Positions 31,156 through 40,393 of a stretch of DNA of 64,000 bases are shown one piece after another. Each line of letters starts with the position of its first letter. The stretch's first letter is position 1. A program made the translations under genes and the position numbers. The notes under the pieces were generated by a model. It was given only the letters and a program-made list of their open reading frames with translations, had not been told where the DNA came from and did no database searches. Location: assembly GCF_022399565.1 (NCBI RefSeq), contig NZ_JAJTUT010000002.1:62001-126000 (forward strand), written 5' to 3'. This DNA comes from Flavobacterium algicola (GTDB taxonomy: Bacteria; Bacteroidota; Bacteroidia; Flavobacteriales; Flavobacteriaceae).

Positions 31156-31495
31156 AATTTCATAATTTAATTAGTTTTTAGTTTTATTTTTAGGTTTAGT
31201 TATATCGATCTTAATATGCACATTTAAGACTTCCTTGTTTTACAAATTTAAATCGTTTGAACGTTTTTGCTTTCTCAAATAGGGGGTTCAAATGTTGCTA
31301 AAAGCGCTTTTTTCTGTTAGGTAAACGTTAAACGCATATTTTACTCTTTCAATCGAACTTAAAAGTTAAAAATATAAATATTTGATATACAATTATTTAA
31401 TGTCTTATTAAAAGCTTGTTCTAGTTTTTGGAGAATTGCGAACTGTTAATTTTACCAGAAAAAAAAATATAATAAAAATTGACGCTATTATTATC
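31156..31495. other. Leader and promoter region of the SusCD operon
   Basis: No gene. It holds the operator and promoter at 31243-31298 (minus) and a 12-bp perfect palindrome AAAAGCGCTTTT (31300-31311) right beside the operator. No convincing terminator for the upstream GH2 gene was seen, so some read-through from GH2 into the SusCD operon is possible. Confidence 0.6.
31243..31298 (-). promoter_or_regulatory. Shared PUL operator plus -7 element, promoter of the SusCD operon
   Basis: On the minus strand the operator GCAACATTTGAACCCCC then TATTTGAG contains a direct repeat of ATTTGA, as expected for an AraC-type binder. Exactly 23 bases later is the -7 element TAAATTTG (31250-31243). The SusC start is 87 bases further. 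This is the best-conserved copy of the motif. Confidence 0.85.
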
Positions 31496-34400
31496 TTAAT
31501 TGATTGTAATTTCATCTATAAACAGGCCTTTATTATTTAATGTTTCTATACTTATTGTATTTGCTCCCCGATCTATTTTGATTGGAATTTTAACATTGTT
31601 CCAAGAGTTTCCTTTGGTATTGGTGTTGGGTAAAAACAGTTCATTCTGAATCACTTTTCCATTTACTGTAATTTGAATATGTGTACCTGCTGCATCTGCT
31701 ATTTTAGAACTGTATCGAATGTTCAGATCGGCATTACCAGCAGCACCATCATTTTCTCGGTACCAAGAGATAGTCGCTCCTTTTTCATCCATACTCACAT
31801 AACCATTACCGTTGAAGTTTTCTCCGTTAGATTGCACTTTTGCATTTTTGATAGTGGCGTCTTCGGCTTGATCTCCTATTGGTCCGTTATCTGCTAATGG
31901 TTTATTCCATGTGAATCCTTCACTTTGTCCAAAGGTTTCATCCAGAACTTGAAGTGGTTTCCCATCAACTACTATTAATGCTTTTACAGTAGTTTCAGGT
32001 TTTATTTTAAAAGAACCGTTATATCTTAATGATTGTTCAGTAGGGGTGTCTCCGTCAGTTGTATAGTAAACTTTTATTTCAGGAGTGATTGGAGCACCTC
32101 TCAAATTCATAATTTGTGTATCGATACTCACTAGGTTTGAAGTTATCGACTTCTTTTCCCCTAAGATACAGCTTGCAATTAAATTGATATCTCCAGTAGG
32201 AGCAGTAGTAGTAATATAAGCTCTTGTCAATCCGTAGAATGCTATACGGTGATTAGGGCCTACATGTTGTTCTACGTCAACTGGGCTTCCGTTGTCTAAA
32301 GCTTTTATTTTACCAGCACCTATAAGATTAAAGTAGGTTCTGTTTTCTCCATAAGGATAAAATGTTCCTTTATCATCAGTTGTAGTTACACGCACTTGTA
32401 CAATGTCATCTGTTTTATTTTCAAGTGGTTCTCCGTCTATTGATAATTTTATTTTTGCAGGAGCAGTAGCTGATTGTATGATTTCTTCTGAAACTTGTTT
32501 TCCGTTTTTGTATCCAATAGCTTTTAGAGTTCCCGGTTGCCATTTTACCAACCACTGGCATTGCATGGATTCCCAATCTTTACCCGGTTTTTGTTTCCCT
32601 AATGAAGTATTGTTGTAAAACAACTCTACTTCATCGCAGTTAGAATATACCCAAACAGGAATTTCAGTTCCCAAAGCTACTTTTGGGTGTGTCCAATGTG
32701 GCAATATGTGCACCATAGGAGCGGTTGTCCATTGACTTTGGTATAAATAAAATAAGTCTTTTTCAAAATTAGCCAAATCGATAGCTCCACCCATAAAAGC
32801 TCTAAAAGGCCAACCTCCATGTACATAACCTGCTTCACCAATATAGTCATGACCTGTCCAACGAAACGAACCTGCATAAGCTGGAATGTCTCTCAATTGT
32901 GCAATATTTAGACGGGAAGATACACGTACAGTAGCATTGTCATAACTGGAATTGAAAATTTGTTTTCTGTTTTTTCTGTTAGAATCCTCTGTCCAATCGT
33001 GTGTAAAAACTTCATCATCTGTTAAGTTGGCAATAGCATACGGTTTTTGGTTTTTGTTGGGGAAACCATCTCTAAACCAACTTTTTGTTCTGTAATAACC
33101 TCTTACTTGCCAAGTATGTGTATTTTCAGTTCCAATAAAAGCTTTTCCTTTTTGGTTGGCTTCTAGATTTTCTAAATAACCTTTCTTTTCACTGCTTCCA
33201 TTTACACCTAAAACATTCATGTATTCTGAACCTGAATGTCCAGAAGTCACAGGTCGGGTAGGGTCCAATGCGTTACAAGCGGCAACTAAATCTTCCCCAA
33301 TAGCGCCATTGGTTTCATTACCCACACTGTAGATAACAATCGAAGGGTGGTTTCTATCACGTTTAATCCAATCCGTCAAATCTTGTTTCCACCATTGGTC
33401 AAAATGATGTGCACCATAGTCATTGGCCGCTTTCTTAGACCAACCGTCAAATATTTCATCCATTACTAACATTCCTAATTCATTACAGATGTCATAAAAC
33501 TCAGGAGTTTGTGGGTTGTGTGATGTTCTGATGGCATTTACACCCATATCTTTCAATTGCTGAATTCTGAAACGAAGTATTTTATAAGGAACAGCTGCTC
33601 CCAAGGCACCAGCATCTTGATGATTACAAACACCTTGAAGTTTTACATTTTTACCGTTGATCCACATTCCTGTTTCCGCTTTCCATGCTACGTCACGTAC
33701 ACCAAATTTGGTTGCAACCACATCGACTACTTTATTCTTTAATAGCAATTCTGTTTTTAATGTATATAAATAAGGTGTTTCTACAGACCAACGATTTGGA
33801 TTATTGATACTCAATTGGGAGTTTACAGTAGCTTCACTGTCTTTTTTTATTTTACTAAAAGTAGAAGCGACAACTTTTCCTTTCTCATCAATGATTGAGG
33901 TTAGTAGTTTTGCATTTTTGTTTTTGGAACCTTTGATAAATTCGGTCGCCACTAAAACTTTATCTCCTTCAGTTCTAACAAAAATCCCATCTCTAGCAAT
34001 GCGATCCTTGTTTTTTATGTCTATCCATGTATGTGCGTAGATACCGCTTCCGGTGTACCAGCGCGCTGAGGGTTGTTTGTCATTGTCAATACGAACGGCA
34101 AAAGTGATCGTATTTGATTCTTGAACGATTTCGCTAATGTCATAAGCAAATGAAATCCAGCCGTACGGCCTTGTACCTAATTCTTTTCCATTAGCCCAAA
34201 CAGTACTATTCATAAAGACGCCATCGAAGGCAATTTCGATATGCTTTCCTTTCCAGTCTTGTGGAACTGTAATTGTTTTTCGGTACCATCCAAATCCTGC
34301 GGGCAAATACCCACATTGCGCACCCATGGGATTGTTCTCATTGTATTCTCCTTCAATGCTCCAATCGTGAGGAAGGTTTAAAGTTCTCCAAGAAGCATCT

Positions 34401-34582
34401 TTAAAATTAATTTGTTGCGCACCAGAAACATCTTCTTGGATGAATTTCCAGTTGGCATCAAAACTAATACGCTCACCGTTTTTGGTTGAAGATTGACTGT
34501 GTACTTCAGGTCCTGATAGTAATAAACCGAGGCTAAGAAGAAGCATTGAAAATGATGCTTGTCCAATTTTAATGTTGTTCAT
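31496..34582 (-). CDS. GH2 glycoside hydrolase (beta-galactosidase type) with C-terminal carbohydrate-binding domain
   Basis: About 1028 residues from the ATG at 34582, which gives a signal peptide ending GPEVHSQ; upstream in-frame starts add a second hydrophobic stretch and look wrong. Order: sugar-binding jelly roll (RISFDANWKFIQED), Ig-like domain, TIM barrel with acid/base Glu423 (YSVGNETNG) and nucleophile Glu486 (FIGTENTHTW), then DUF4982-type and invasin-like beta domains. A CHB_HEX_C_1-like repeat (YYTTDGDTPTEQSLRYNG) and a CBM6/CBM35-like end (EDATIKNAKVQ to LFIDEITIN) complete it. Probably an exo-beta-galactosidase; beta-glucuronidase or another GH2 activity is possible. It has its own shared-operator promoter. 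Confidence 0.9.
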   Translation of the reverse strand: MNNIKIGQASFSMLLLSLGLLLSGPEVHSQSSTKNGERISFDANWKFIQEDVSGAQQINFKDASWRTLNLPHDWSIEGEYNENNPMGAQCGYLPAGFGWYRKTITVPQDWKGKHIEIAFDGVFMNSTVWANGKELGTRPYGWISFAYDISEIVQESNTITFAVRIDNDKQPSARWYTGSGIYAHTWIDIKNKDRIARDGIFVRTEGDKVLVATEFIKGSKNKNAKLLTSIIDEKGKVVASTFSKIKKDSEATVNSQLSINNPNRWSVETPYLYTLKTELLLKNKVVDVVATKFGVRDVAWKAETGMWINGKNVKLQGVCNHQDAGALGAAVPYKILRFRIQQLKDMGVNAIRTSHNPQTPEFYDICNELGMLVMDEIFDGWSKKAANDYGAHHFDQWWKQDLTDWIKRDRNHPSIVIYSVGNETNGAIGEDLVAACNALDPTRPVTSGHSGSEYMNVLGVNGSSEKKGYLENLEANQKGKAFIGTENTHTWQVRGYYRTKSWFRDGFPNKNQKPYAIANLTDDEVFTHDWTEDSNRKNRKQIFNSSYDNATVRVSSRLNIAQLRDIPAYAGSFRWTGHDYIGEAGYVHGGWPFRAFMGGAIDLANFEKDLFYLYQSQWTTAPMVHILPHWTHPKVALGTEIPVWVYSNCDEVELFYNNTSLGKQKPGKDWESMQCQWLVKWQPGTLKAIGYKNGKQVSEEIIQSATAPAKIKLSIDGEPLENKTDDIVQVRVTTTDDKGTFYPYGENRTYFNLIGAGKIKALDNGSPVDVEQHVGPNHRIAFYGLTRAYITTTAPTGDINLIASCILGEKKSITSNLVSIDTQIMNLRGAPITPEIKVYYTTDGDTPTEQSLRYNGSFKIKPETTVKALIVVDGKPLQVLDETFGQSEGFTWNKPLADNGPIGDQAEDATIKNAKVQSNGENFNGNGYVSMDEKGATISWYRENDGAAGNADLNIRYSSKIADAAGTHIQITVNGKVIQNELFLPNTNTKGNSWNNVKIPIKIDRGANTISIETLNNKGLFIDEITIN

Positions 34583-34783
34583 GCAGGTCCTTTTTACAGA
34601 ACATAAAAAGGCAATTATTGCAAGTTCCATGTTTAAGTATTTATTCATTTTACTATATTTTACTATTTTTTTTATTTCTACTAATAACTCGTATAAAGAT
34701 TTGAGTGGCACAATTGTTCGAGTGCCATTTCTATAATTGAAGCTACGCTAAATATTAATCACTGGTCCACCTCCAATAGATTT

Positions 34784-34840
34784 CAAATATATAAACTTTA
34801 ACATTTCTTTAATTGTCAAATACAGTACAAAAATGTTGCA
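34784..34840 (-). promoter_or_regulatory. Shared PUL operator (degenerate) plus -7 element, promoter of the GH2 gene
   Basis: On the minus strand TGCAACATTTTTGTACTG then TATTTGAC keeps both ends of the operator but loses the ACCCC centre. The 23-base spacing to the -7 element TATATTTG (34791-34784) is intact. The chosen GH2 start is about 200 bases downstream, longer than at the other promoters. Confidence 0.65.
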
Positions 34841-35005
34841 AATTCATATTAGAATTGCTTTAATCACAGTTGTAGTAGAAGTTTTTATATATTTTATGTC
34901 AAATTATTTGCATTTAGTATAATAGAAACAATCTGGCAATTCGTAGCAATTACTGTTTGTGAAACATTGAAACGGATTAAAATTTTTGGATATAAATACT
35001 AAAAA

Positions 35006-35061
35006 GTTACATATTGAACCCTTAATTGAGAAATTTTATACTAGTATTCCACCTAAATTTG
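35006..35061 (+). promoter_or_regulatory. Shared PUL operator plus -7 element, promoter of the sulfatase-esterase-GH29 operon
   Basis: GTTACATATTGAACCC then TTAATTGAG (35006-35030) is followed after 23 bases by TAAATTTG (35054-35061). The sulfatase start is 53 bases further. The ATTGA half-site occurs twice in direct orientation. Confidence 0.82.
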
Positions 35062-35114
35062 TTTTAGGTTATCGAATCTTCTTCTGAAAAGAAGAACAAT
35101 CTTTTTGATTAATT

Positions 35115-36680
35115 ATGAAAAAAAATAAAATTTCTATTCCCATTTTTGTATTTGCAGTATTAACCTTTAGTGTGAGCTTAAATACTTACTCGCAAAATCA
35201 TTTAATTGATCTAAATACTAAAAATCAGAATAAAAAAACAAATGTTGTCATCATTTACCTAGATGATTTAGGATATGGCGATTTGAGTTGTTATGGAGCA
35301 ACCGAACTTAAAACACCAAATATTGATGCTTTGGCATCCGGGGGAATTAAATTTACTAGCGGTTACGCCACTTCTGCTACGTGTACACCAAGTCGTTATG
35401 GTCTGCTGACAGGAGTGTATCCATGGCGAAACAAGGATGCTCGAATTTTAGCAGGTGATGCCCCTTTGCTAATTGATACCAATCAACGAACATTACCTAA
35501 AATGCTTCTACAAGCGGGCTATCAAACAGCGATTATTGGAAAATGGCATTTAGGTTTGGGCGATGGATTTGTAAATTGGAACGAAACCATTAAACCAGGG
35601 CCAAATGAAGTTGGTTTTGACGAATCTTATATTATGGCTGCTACACAAGATCGTGTTCCTGCGGTTTATATTGAAAACGGGAATGTGGTCAATTTAGATA
35701 AAAAAGATCCTATTGAAGTAAATTATAAAAAGAATTTTGCGGGAGAACCTACAGCAATTTCGAATCCCGAAATGCTAACAATGACATGGCATCATGGTCA
35801 CAACAATAGTATTGTCAACGGGATTCCTAGAATTGGGTTTGTTAAAGGTGGAAAAGCTGCAATTTGGAGTGATACCGAGATGGCCGATCATTTCTTGGTA
35901 AAAGCCCAAAGCTATGTAAGGACACATAAAGAAAAACCATTTTTCCTGTACTATGCGATGCAACAACCTCATGTACCAAGAACACCACATCCTAGATTTG
36001 CAGGTAAATCTGGAATGGGACCTAGGGGTGATGTTATTCTAGAAGCCGATTGGTGTGTGGGTGAATTTATGAAAACATTAAAAGAAGAAGGCGTTCTCGA
36101 AAATACGCTTGTAATTTTCTCCAGTGACAATGGACCAGTATTAAACGATGGTTATTATGATGATGCAGTTGAAAAACTAGGAAAACACGATCCTAAAGGT
36201 GGTTTAAGAGGAGGGAAGTACAGTCTTTTTGAAGCTGGAACTCGTGTGCCTTTTATTGCTTATTGGAAAGGACGCATTCAACCGAATGTATCTGATGCTA
36301 TTGTTTGCCAGATGGATTTGATGGCTTCTCTAGGTAAATTGGTAGGTGTGGACGAAAATACAACAGATAGCCAGAATTTATTATCGAGCTTTCTTGGAGA
36401 ATCAAAAGTAGGTAGAGATCATTTGATTATTGAAGCCAATTCTCATACCGCTTTGCGCTCCGGTGATTGGATGATGATTCCGCCATATAAAGGAAATCCA
36501 ATGAATACAAAAGTGAATACAGAAACAGGAATTTCATTAGAATATCAATTGTATAATGTAAGCAATGATATGGGCCAAAAGAAAAATTTAGCAACCCAAA
36601 ATCCTCAGAAATTAAAGGAGTTGACTACGATTTTTGATCAGTTAAGGAACGAAAATAAACGAACAAAGAAGGATAATTAA
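35115..36680 (+). CDS. Formylglycine-dependent (family S1) sulfatase
   Basis: 521 residues with signal peptide (1 to about 27). The metal site is NVVIIYLDDLGYGD; the modified Cys90 lies in ATCTPSRYGLLTG; GKWHLGLGDG, YAMQQPHVPRTPHPRF and FSSDNGPVLND follow. Its CTP(S/T)RYG(L/I)LTG signature and VYIENG segment are shared with the sulfatase at 52468, so the two belong to the same branch. First gene of a three-gene operon with 9-base gaps to the esterase and then GH29. Acts in the periplasm after cysteine-to-formylglycine maturation by an enzyme encoded elsewhere. Confidence 0.94.
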   Translation: MKKNKISIPIFVFAVLTFSVSLNTYSQNHLIDLNTKNQNKKTNVVIIYLDDLGYGDLSCYGATELKTPNIDALASGGIKFTSGYATSATCTPSRYGLLTGVYPWRNKDARILAGDAPLLIDTNQRTLPKMLLQAGYQTAIIGKWHLGLGDGFVNWNETIKPGPNEVGFDESYIMAATQDRVPAVYIENGNVVNLDKKDPIEVNYKKNFAGEPTAISNPEMLTMTWHHGHNNSIVNGIPRIGFVKGGKAAIWSDTEMADHFLVKAQSYVRTHKEKPFFLYYAMQQPHVPRTPHPRFAGKSGMGPRGDVILEADWCVGEFMKTLKEEGVLENTLVIFSSDNGPVLNDGYYDDAVEKLGKHDPKGGLRGGKYSLFEAGTRVPFIAYWKGRIQPNVSDAIVCQMDLMASLGKLVGVDENTTDSQNLLSSFLGESKVGRDHLIIEANSHTALRSGDWMMIPPYKGNPMNTKVNTETGISLEYQLYNVSNDMGQKKNLATQNPQKLKELTTIFDQLRNENKRTKKDN

Positions 36681-36689
36681 TAATAAAAG

Positions 36690-38840
36690 ATGAAGAACAT
36701 AAAGAGAAAATTATATTTTATTTGCATAAATTTATTATTAACCTCAGCTGGATTTAGTCAGACGAAAGTGGTGTCATTAAAAAATGCCACTGGAATTATA
36801 GAAGACAATTTAGGGTCGGTAATTCGTTGGGAAAATCAAACTACAAGCTATGGTGATGCAACTCAAAGTATTTCTGCTCTAGGCGGTAATCAACTGCAAG
36901 AAACCTATCCCGGAAAAGTAAATATAGGATTTAGCAAAGACGGTTCCTTTTTGGAACTTCAAGGATCAAGTATATTAATTTCTGATAATGCGTATAGCTT
37001 TTTTTATGTTGGGAAAGCCAATCCAGTGGGGAAACCAGCATCACTATTGGGTAACTACGATATTCCAGGGAATTTTTCAAATTGCTCAGGAATTAGATTT
37101 GTAATACTCGAAGATGGTAGTATTAATTTTGATTATGCGAAACCAAATTATGTTCGTACCCCCTTAGGAACGATACCGGGTGGAGGTTATTTCTTTTTTG
37201 GATTTTCAATGGATGCTTCTGGAAATTACAGTTATTTTGATAGTAATTCATCAGCAGTTAAAACAGGTAAGATTACAACAACGATGGTTTCTAACTCTGA
37301 GGAATTAAAATTTAATCTTTTTGAAGAAAAAGATGGGCCACATACCTACAACCATACAGAAGTAGTTGAGTTTAATATGTATGATGGTAAGCTAAATACA
37401 GCTGATTTTCAAGCCCAATTTGATAGATTGACAAGTGAATACTCTGAACTAGTAACCTCTGTTGCTCCTTATTTAAAAGTTGACAGTGTATCTCCTTCAC
37501 AACGTTTGAATATCTCAAAAACGGGTACACTTGCATTAACGTGCAATCAGAATATAGATATAAACTCTGTATTGCCTAAAATTTATCTTAATAAAGGTAC
37601 TACAGCAGTGGCGGGAACTTGGAATCTTACCGCTCCTAAAACAATAACTTTTACGCCTGGTCAAAATTGGCCGCTTGGTGCCTTGGTAACCTTACAAATT
37701 CAAGAAGGACTTCTGTCTACGGATGGTGGTGCTGTTGATATTAGTAAAAGATCTAAATATGATTTTATAGTTGAAACCGAAAGTACCTATGGAGCTGCCC
37801 AAAATAGTGAGTTAGCGGCAATCGCTACAGTAGATTTCCTGCAAGCAGGTCATACGTTACCATTAAAATTAACGCTACCTACAACTAGTACTAAAAAGAT
37901 GCCAGTACACATTTGGGTTCATGGTGGTGGTTGGTCAGGAGGATCAGCAGCAACTTCAAATGCCGCTATTTCTCCTCATGCAGACTATCTTGCTGAAAAC
38001 TTAGGAGTGGCTACTTTGTCTATTTCATATAGATGTTCTGGTTCTAGTGGAACTTTTTCTTTGGCAATGGATGACGTTGATACTGCTTATCAGTGGGCTT
38101 TGGCCAATGCAGATGCCTATAATTTTGACATGACCAAAGTGTTTTTTAGTGGAGGATCAGCTGGTACGCCTTTAGCTGCCTTGGCCTCACAAAGATATCC
38201 AGCTGTTATAGGGTTTATAGGATTTAATGGAATCTATGATTTTGTAAATGATGCTGGTGATTTTGGAAATAGTAATTGGTACAAACAAAATGTTCCAAGT
38301 GAAACCTTAAATTCAGCTATTTTTCAATTGAGAACCAATCCAGCAGCAACTATAATGATGCATGGTGACGCCGATACTACGATATCTTACAAGCAAAGCA
38401 CAAAGTTTGCTGATGCTATTAATGCTAAGGGAGGAACTGCAAGAGCGGTGATTTATCCAGGAGAAGTACATGCTTTTTTTAACCCAGGTCAACCTGCGTA
38501 TGAAGATGTGTTATATGAGATGGTGACTTTTTTGAAAGATGTACTAGGAGAAAATCTAAGCGTTACTAATTTCGATAAAAAAAAAGAAAATAGATTGACA
38601 GCTTACCCTAATCCAGTTAAAAAAGGAGGGATTCTTAAAGTGGAATTAAACTTGAATTCAGACAATGAAAAACTACAAGTCCAAATAATCAATTATTTAG
38701 GTCAGGTTGTATTTAGTGAAGCACTTTATCCAGAATCCAATACTATTTTAGTAAACACTAATGCTTTAGAAAAAGGAAATTACATTTTAAAAATAGGTTC
38801 AAATCAAAATATACAAACAGTCAAATTTATCATTCAATAA
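36690..38840 (+). CDS. Multidomain secreted esterase: LamG-like + Ig-like + alpha/beta-hydrolase + T9SS sorting domain
   Basis: 716 residues. A signal peptide (1 to about 23) is followed by a beta-rich LamG/concanavalin-like region (about 27-250; SDNAYSFFYVGKAN, YFFFGFSMDASGNYSYF), a bacterial Ig-like domain of SbsA/Big type (about 262-362; VDSVSPSQRLNISKTGTLAL) and an alpha/beta-hydrolase domain (about 370-635). The hydrolase has HGGGWSGGS as oxyanion hole, Ser490 in FFSGGSAGTP, HGDADTTISYKQ (Asp) and GEVHAFF (His). The end (about 645-716; LTAYPNPVKKGGILKV...GNYILKI) is a type A T9SS sorting domain, so it is surface-exposed or released. It probably deacylates the intact polysaccharide, with the LamG-like domain as a possible glycan anchor. 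Confidence 0.88.
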   Translation: MKNIKRKLYFICINLLLTSAGFSQTKVVSLKNATGIIEDNLGSVIRWENQTTSYGDATQSISALGGNQLQETYPGKVNIGFSKDGSFLELQGSSILISDNAYSFFYVGKANPVGKPASLLGNYDIPGNFSNCSGIRFVILEDGSINFDYAKPNYVRTPLGTIPGGGYFFFGFSMDASGNYSYFDSNSSAVKTGKITTTMVSNSEELKFNLFEEKDGPHTYNHTEVVEFNMYDGKLNTADFQAQFDRLTSEYSELVTSVAPYLKVDSVSPSQRLNISKTGTLALTCNQNIDINSVLPKIYLNKGTTAVAGTWNLTAPKTITFTPGQNWPLGALVTLQIQEGLLSTDGGAVDISKRSKYDFIVETESTYGAAQNSELAAIATVDFLQAGHTLPLKLTLPTTSTKKMPVHIWVHGGGWSGGSAATSNAAISPHADYLAENLGVATLSISYRCSGSSGTFSLAMDDVDTAYQWALANADAYNFDMTKVFFSGGSAGTPLAALASQRYPAVIGFIGFNGIYDFVNDAGDFGNSNWYKQNVPSETLNSAIFQLRTNPAATIMMHGDADTTISYKQSTKFADAINAKGGTARAVIYPGEVHAFFNPGQPAYEDVLYEMVTFLKDVLGENLSVTNFDKKKENRLTAYPNPVKKGGILKVELNLNSDNEKLQVQIINYLGQVVFSEALYPESNTILVNTNALEKGNYILKIGSNQNIQTVKFIIQ

Positions 38841-38849
38841 TTAAAGTCA

Positions 38850-40223
38850 ATGAAGAAAAATAGTATTCTTTTAGCATTCTGTCTTGTGTTCCTCTATTCG
38901 AATGCACAGGAGAAAAAAATCTGGAACGAAACAGAGAAGGAAAAACAAGAACGATTAGCTTGGTGGACCAATGATCGTTTTGGAATGTTTATTCACTGGG
39001 GTACTTATTCTATGGCTGCCAGACATGAAAAAGTGATTAAAAACGAAAAAATGTCTGATGAATACTATAAAAGATATTTTGATAATTTCAATCCCGATTT
39101 GTACAACCCATCAGAATGGGCAAAAATGGCTAAAGCGGCCGGTATGAAGTATGCGGTTATCACAACCAAACATCATGAAGGATTTTCTTTATTCGATTCT
39201 AAACATACGGAATACAAAATAACCAAAACTCCTTATGGTAAAGATGCTTTAAAGGAATGGGTAGAGGCTTTTCGTGCAGAAGGTCTCAAAATCGGGTTTT
39301 ATTATTCGGTTATAGACTGGCATCATCCAGATTATACGATTGACAGAGTGCATCCTCGTGCACCCAAAAATGATGCGGACTATGAAGCACTTAATAAAGG
39401 TCGCGACATGAATGTGTATCGGAAATTCATGAAAGACCAAATGACCGAACTTTTAACGAAATACGGTAAGGTGGACATGCTGTGGCTGGATTTTTCTTTT
39501 CCGGGAAAAAATGGGAAAGGCAGTGAAGACTGGGATTCAGTAGGGCTAATGAAGTTGGTTCGAAAATTACAACCGGGTATTATTGTCAATGACCGGTTGG
39601 ATATTAAAGACTATGCTGGTGGATGGGATTTTACTACTCCAGAACAATTTAAAGTAACAGAATGGCCTACCGATAATGGCAAAAAAATCCCTTGGGAAAC
39701 TTGTCAAACTTTTAGTGGTTCATGGGGGTATTACAGAGATGAATTAACGTGGAAAGACAACAAGCAACTCTTGGTTTTATTGATAGAATCAGTAAGTAAA
39801 GGAGGGAACGTTTTATTGAATGTAGGACCTACAGGAAGAGGCGAAATTGATTATAGAGCGCAATCTGCTTTAGGGAAAATAGGGGATTGGATGAAGTACA
39901 ACGGAAAATCAATTTATGGCTGTACACAAGCTCCAGCAGAATTTGAAGTGCCTGAAAATTCTTTATTAACTTATAATCCAACAACTAACAGACTTTATAT
40001 TCATTTGATTGATTATCCTTTAGAAAATTTCACATTGAAAGGGATGAAAGGGAAAATTAAATACGTACAGTTTCTACATGACAATTCGGAGATAAAAATC
40101 ACCAAACGTCAAGGTTTTGGTGCAGGTGCGGGAGAAGGGATACAAGAAAATGATGTGAACCTTTCTATTCCAATCGTTAAACCAAATGTTGCAATTCCAG
40201 TAATTGAGGTGATTTTGAATTAG
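38850..40223 (+). CDS. GH29 alpha-L-fucosidase-type glycoside hydrolase
   Basis: 457 residues with signal peptide (1 to about 19). GH29 landmarks: WWTNDRFGMFIHWGTYS (about 38-54), AGMKYAVITTKHHEGFSLFDS, IGFYYSVIDWHHPDY and the nucleophile Asp214 in VDMLWLDFSFP. GNVLLNVGPTGRGEID lies near the end of the barrel, and a C-terminal beta-sandwich follows. Members release alpha-L-fucose; some algal-PUL members act on alpha-L-galactose instead, which would fit a red-algal galactan. No fucose catabolic genes are in the window. Third gene of the sulfatase-esterase-GH29 operon. Confidence 0.93.
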   Translation: MKKNSILLAFCLVFLYSNAQEKKIWNETEKEKQERLAWWTNDRFGMFIHWGTYSMAARHEKVIKNEKMSDEYYKRYFDNFNPDLYNPSEWAKMAKAAGMKYAVITTKHHEGFSLFDSKHTEYKITKTPYGKDALKEWVEAFRAEGLKIGFYYSVIDWHHPDYTIDRVHPRAPKNDADYEALNKGRDMNVYRKFMKDQMTELLTKYGKVDMLWLDFSFPGKNGKGSEDWDSVGLMKLVRKLQPGIIVNDRLDIKDYAGGWDFTTPEQFKVTEWPTDNGKKIPWETCQTFSGSWGYYRDELTWKDNKQLLVLLIESVSKGGNVLLNVGPTGRGEIDYRAQSALGKIGDWMKYNGKSIYGCTQAPAEFEVPENSLLTYNPTTNRLYIHLIDYPLENFTLKGMKGKIKYVQFLHDNSEIKITKRQGFGAGAGEGIQENDVNLSIPIVKPNVAIPVIEVILN

Positions 40224-40305
40224 GATAAAACTATTTAATTTATTTCGTTTAATTTATTTAAAGCAAGATTTTGCTTTTCGAATAAGATAAAGTCTAAAAT
40301 ATAAC

Positions 40306-40360
40306 AAAAATAAAGCGCTAGTTATAAAAACAAAATTTTTATAACTAGCGCTTTATTTTT
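40306..40360. terminator. Strong bidirectional terminator
   Basis: A perfect 25-bp inverted repeat (40306-40330 and 40336-40360) has a 5-base loop CAAAA and a GC-rich core AAGCGCTAG flanked by A/T runs. It separates the convergent GH29 and GH43-like genes. Confidence 0.92.
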
Positions 40361-40393
40361 CAACTTTTTTTAACTGCACTTCTACATAAATAA

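Larger units (their letters stand above)
34583..35114. other. Divergent regulatory region between GH2 (minus) and sulfatase operon (plus)
   Basis: No gene is seen in 532 bases. It contains two copies of the shared PUL promoter in opposite orientations, at 34784-34840 and 35006-35061, and a long leader of about 200 bases on the GH2 side. Confidence 0.7.
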
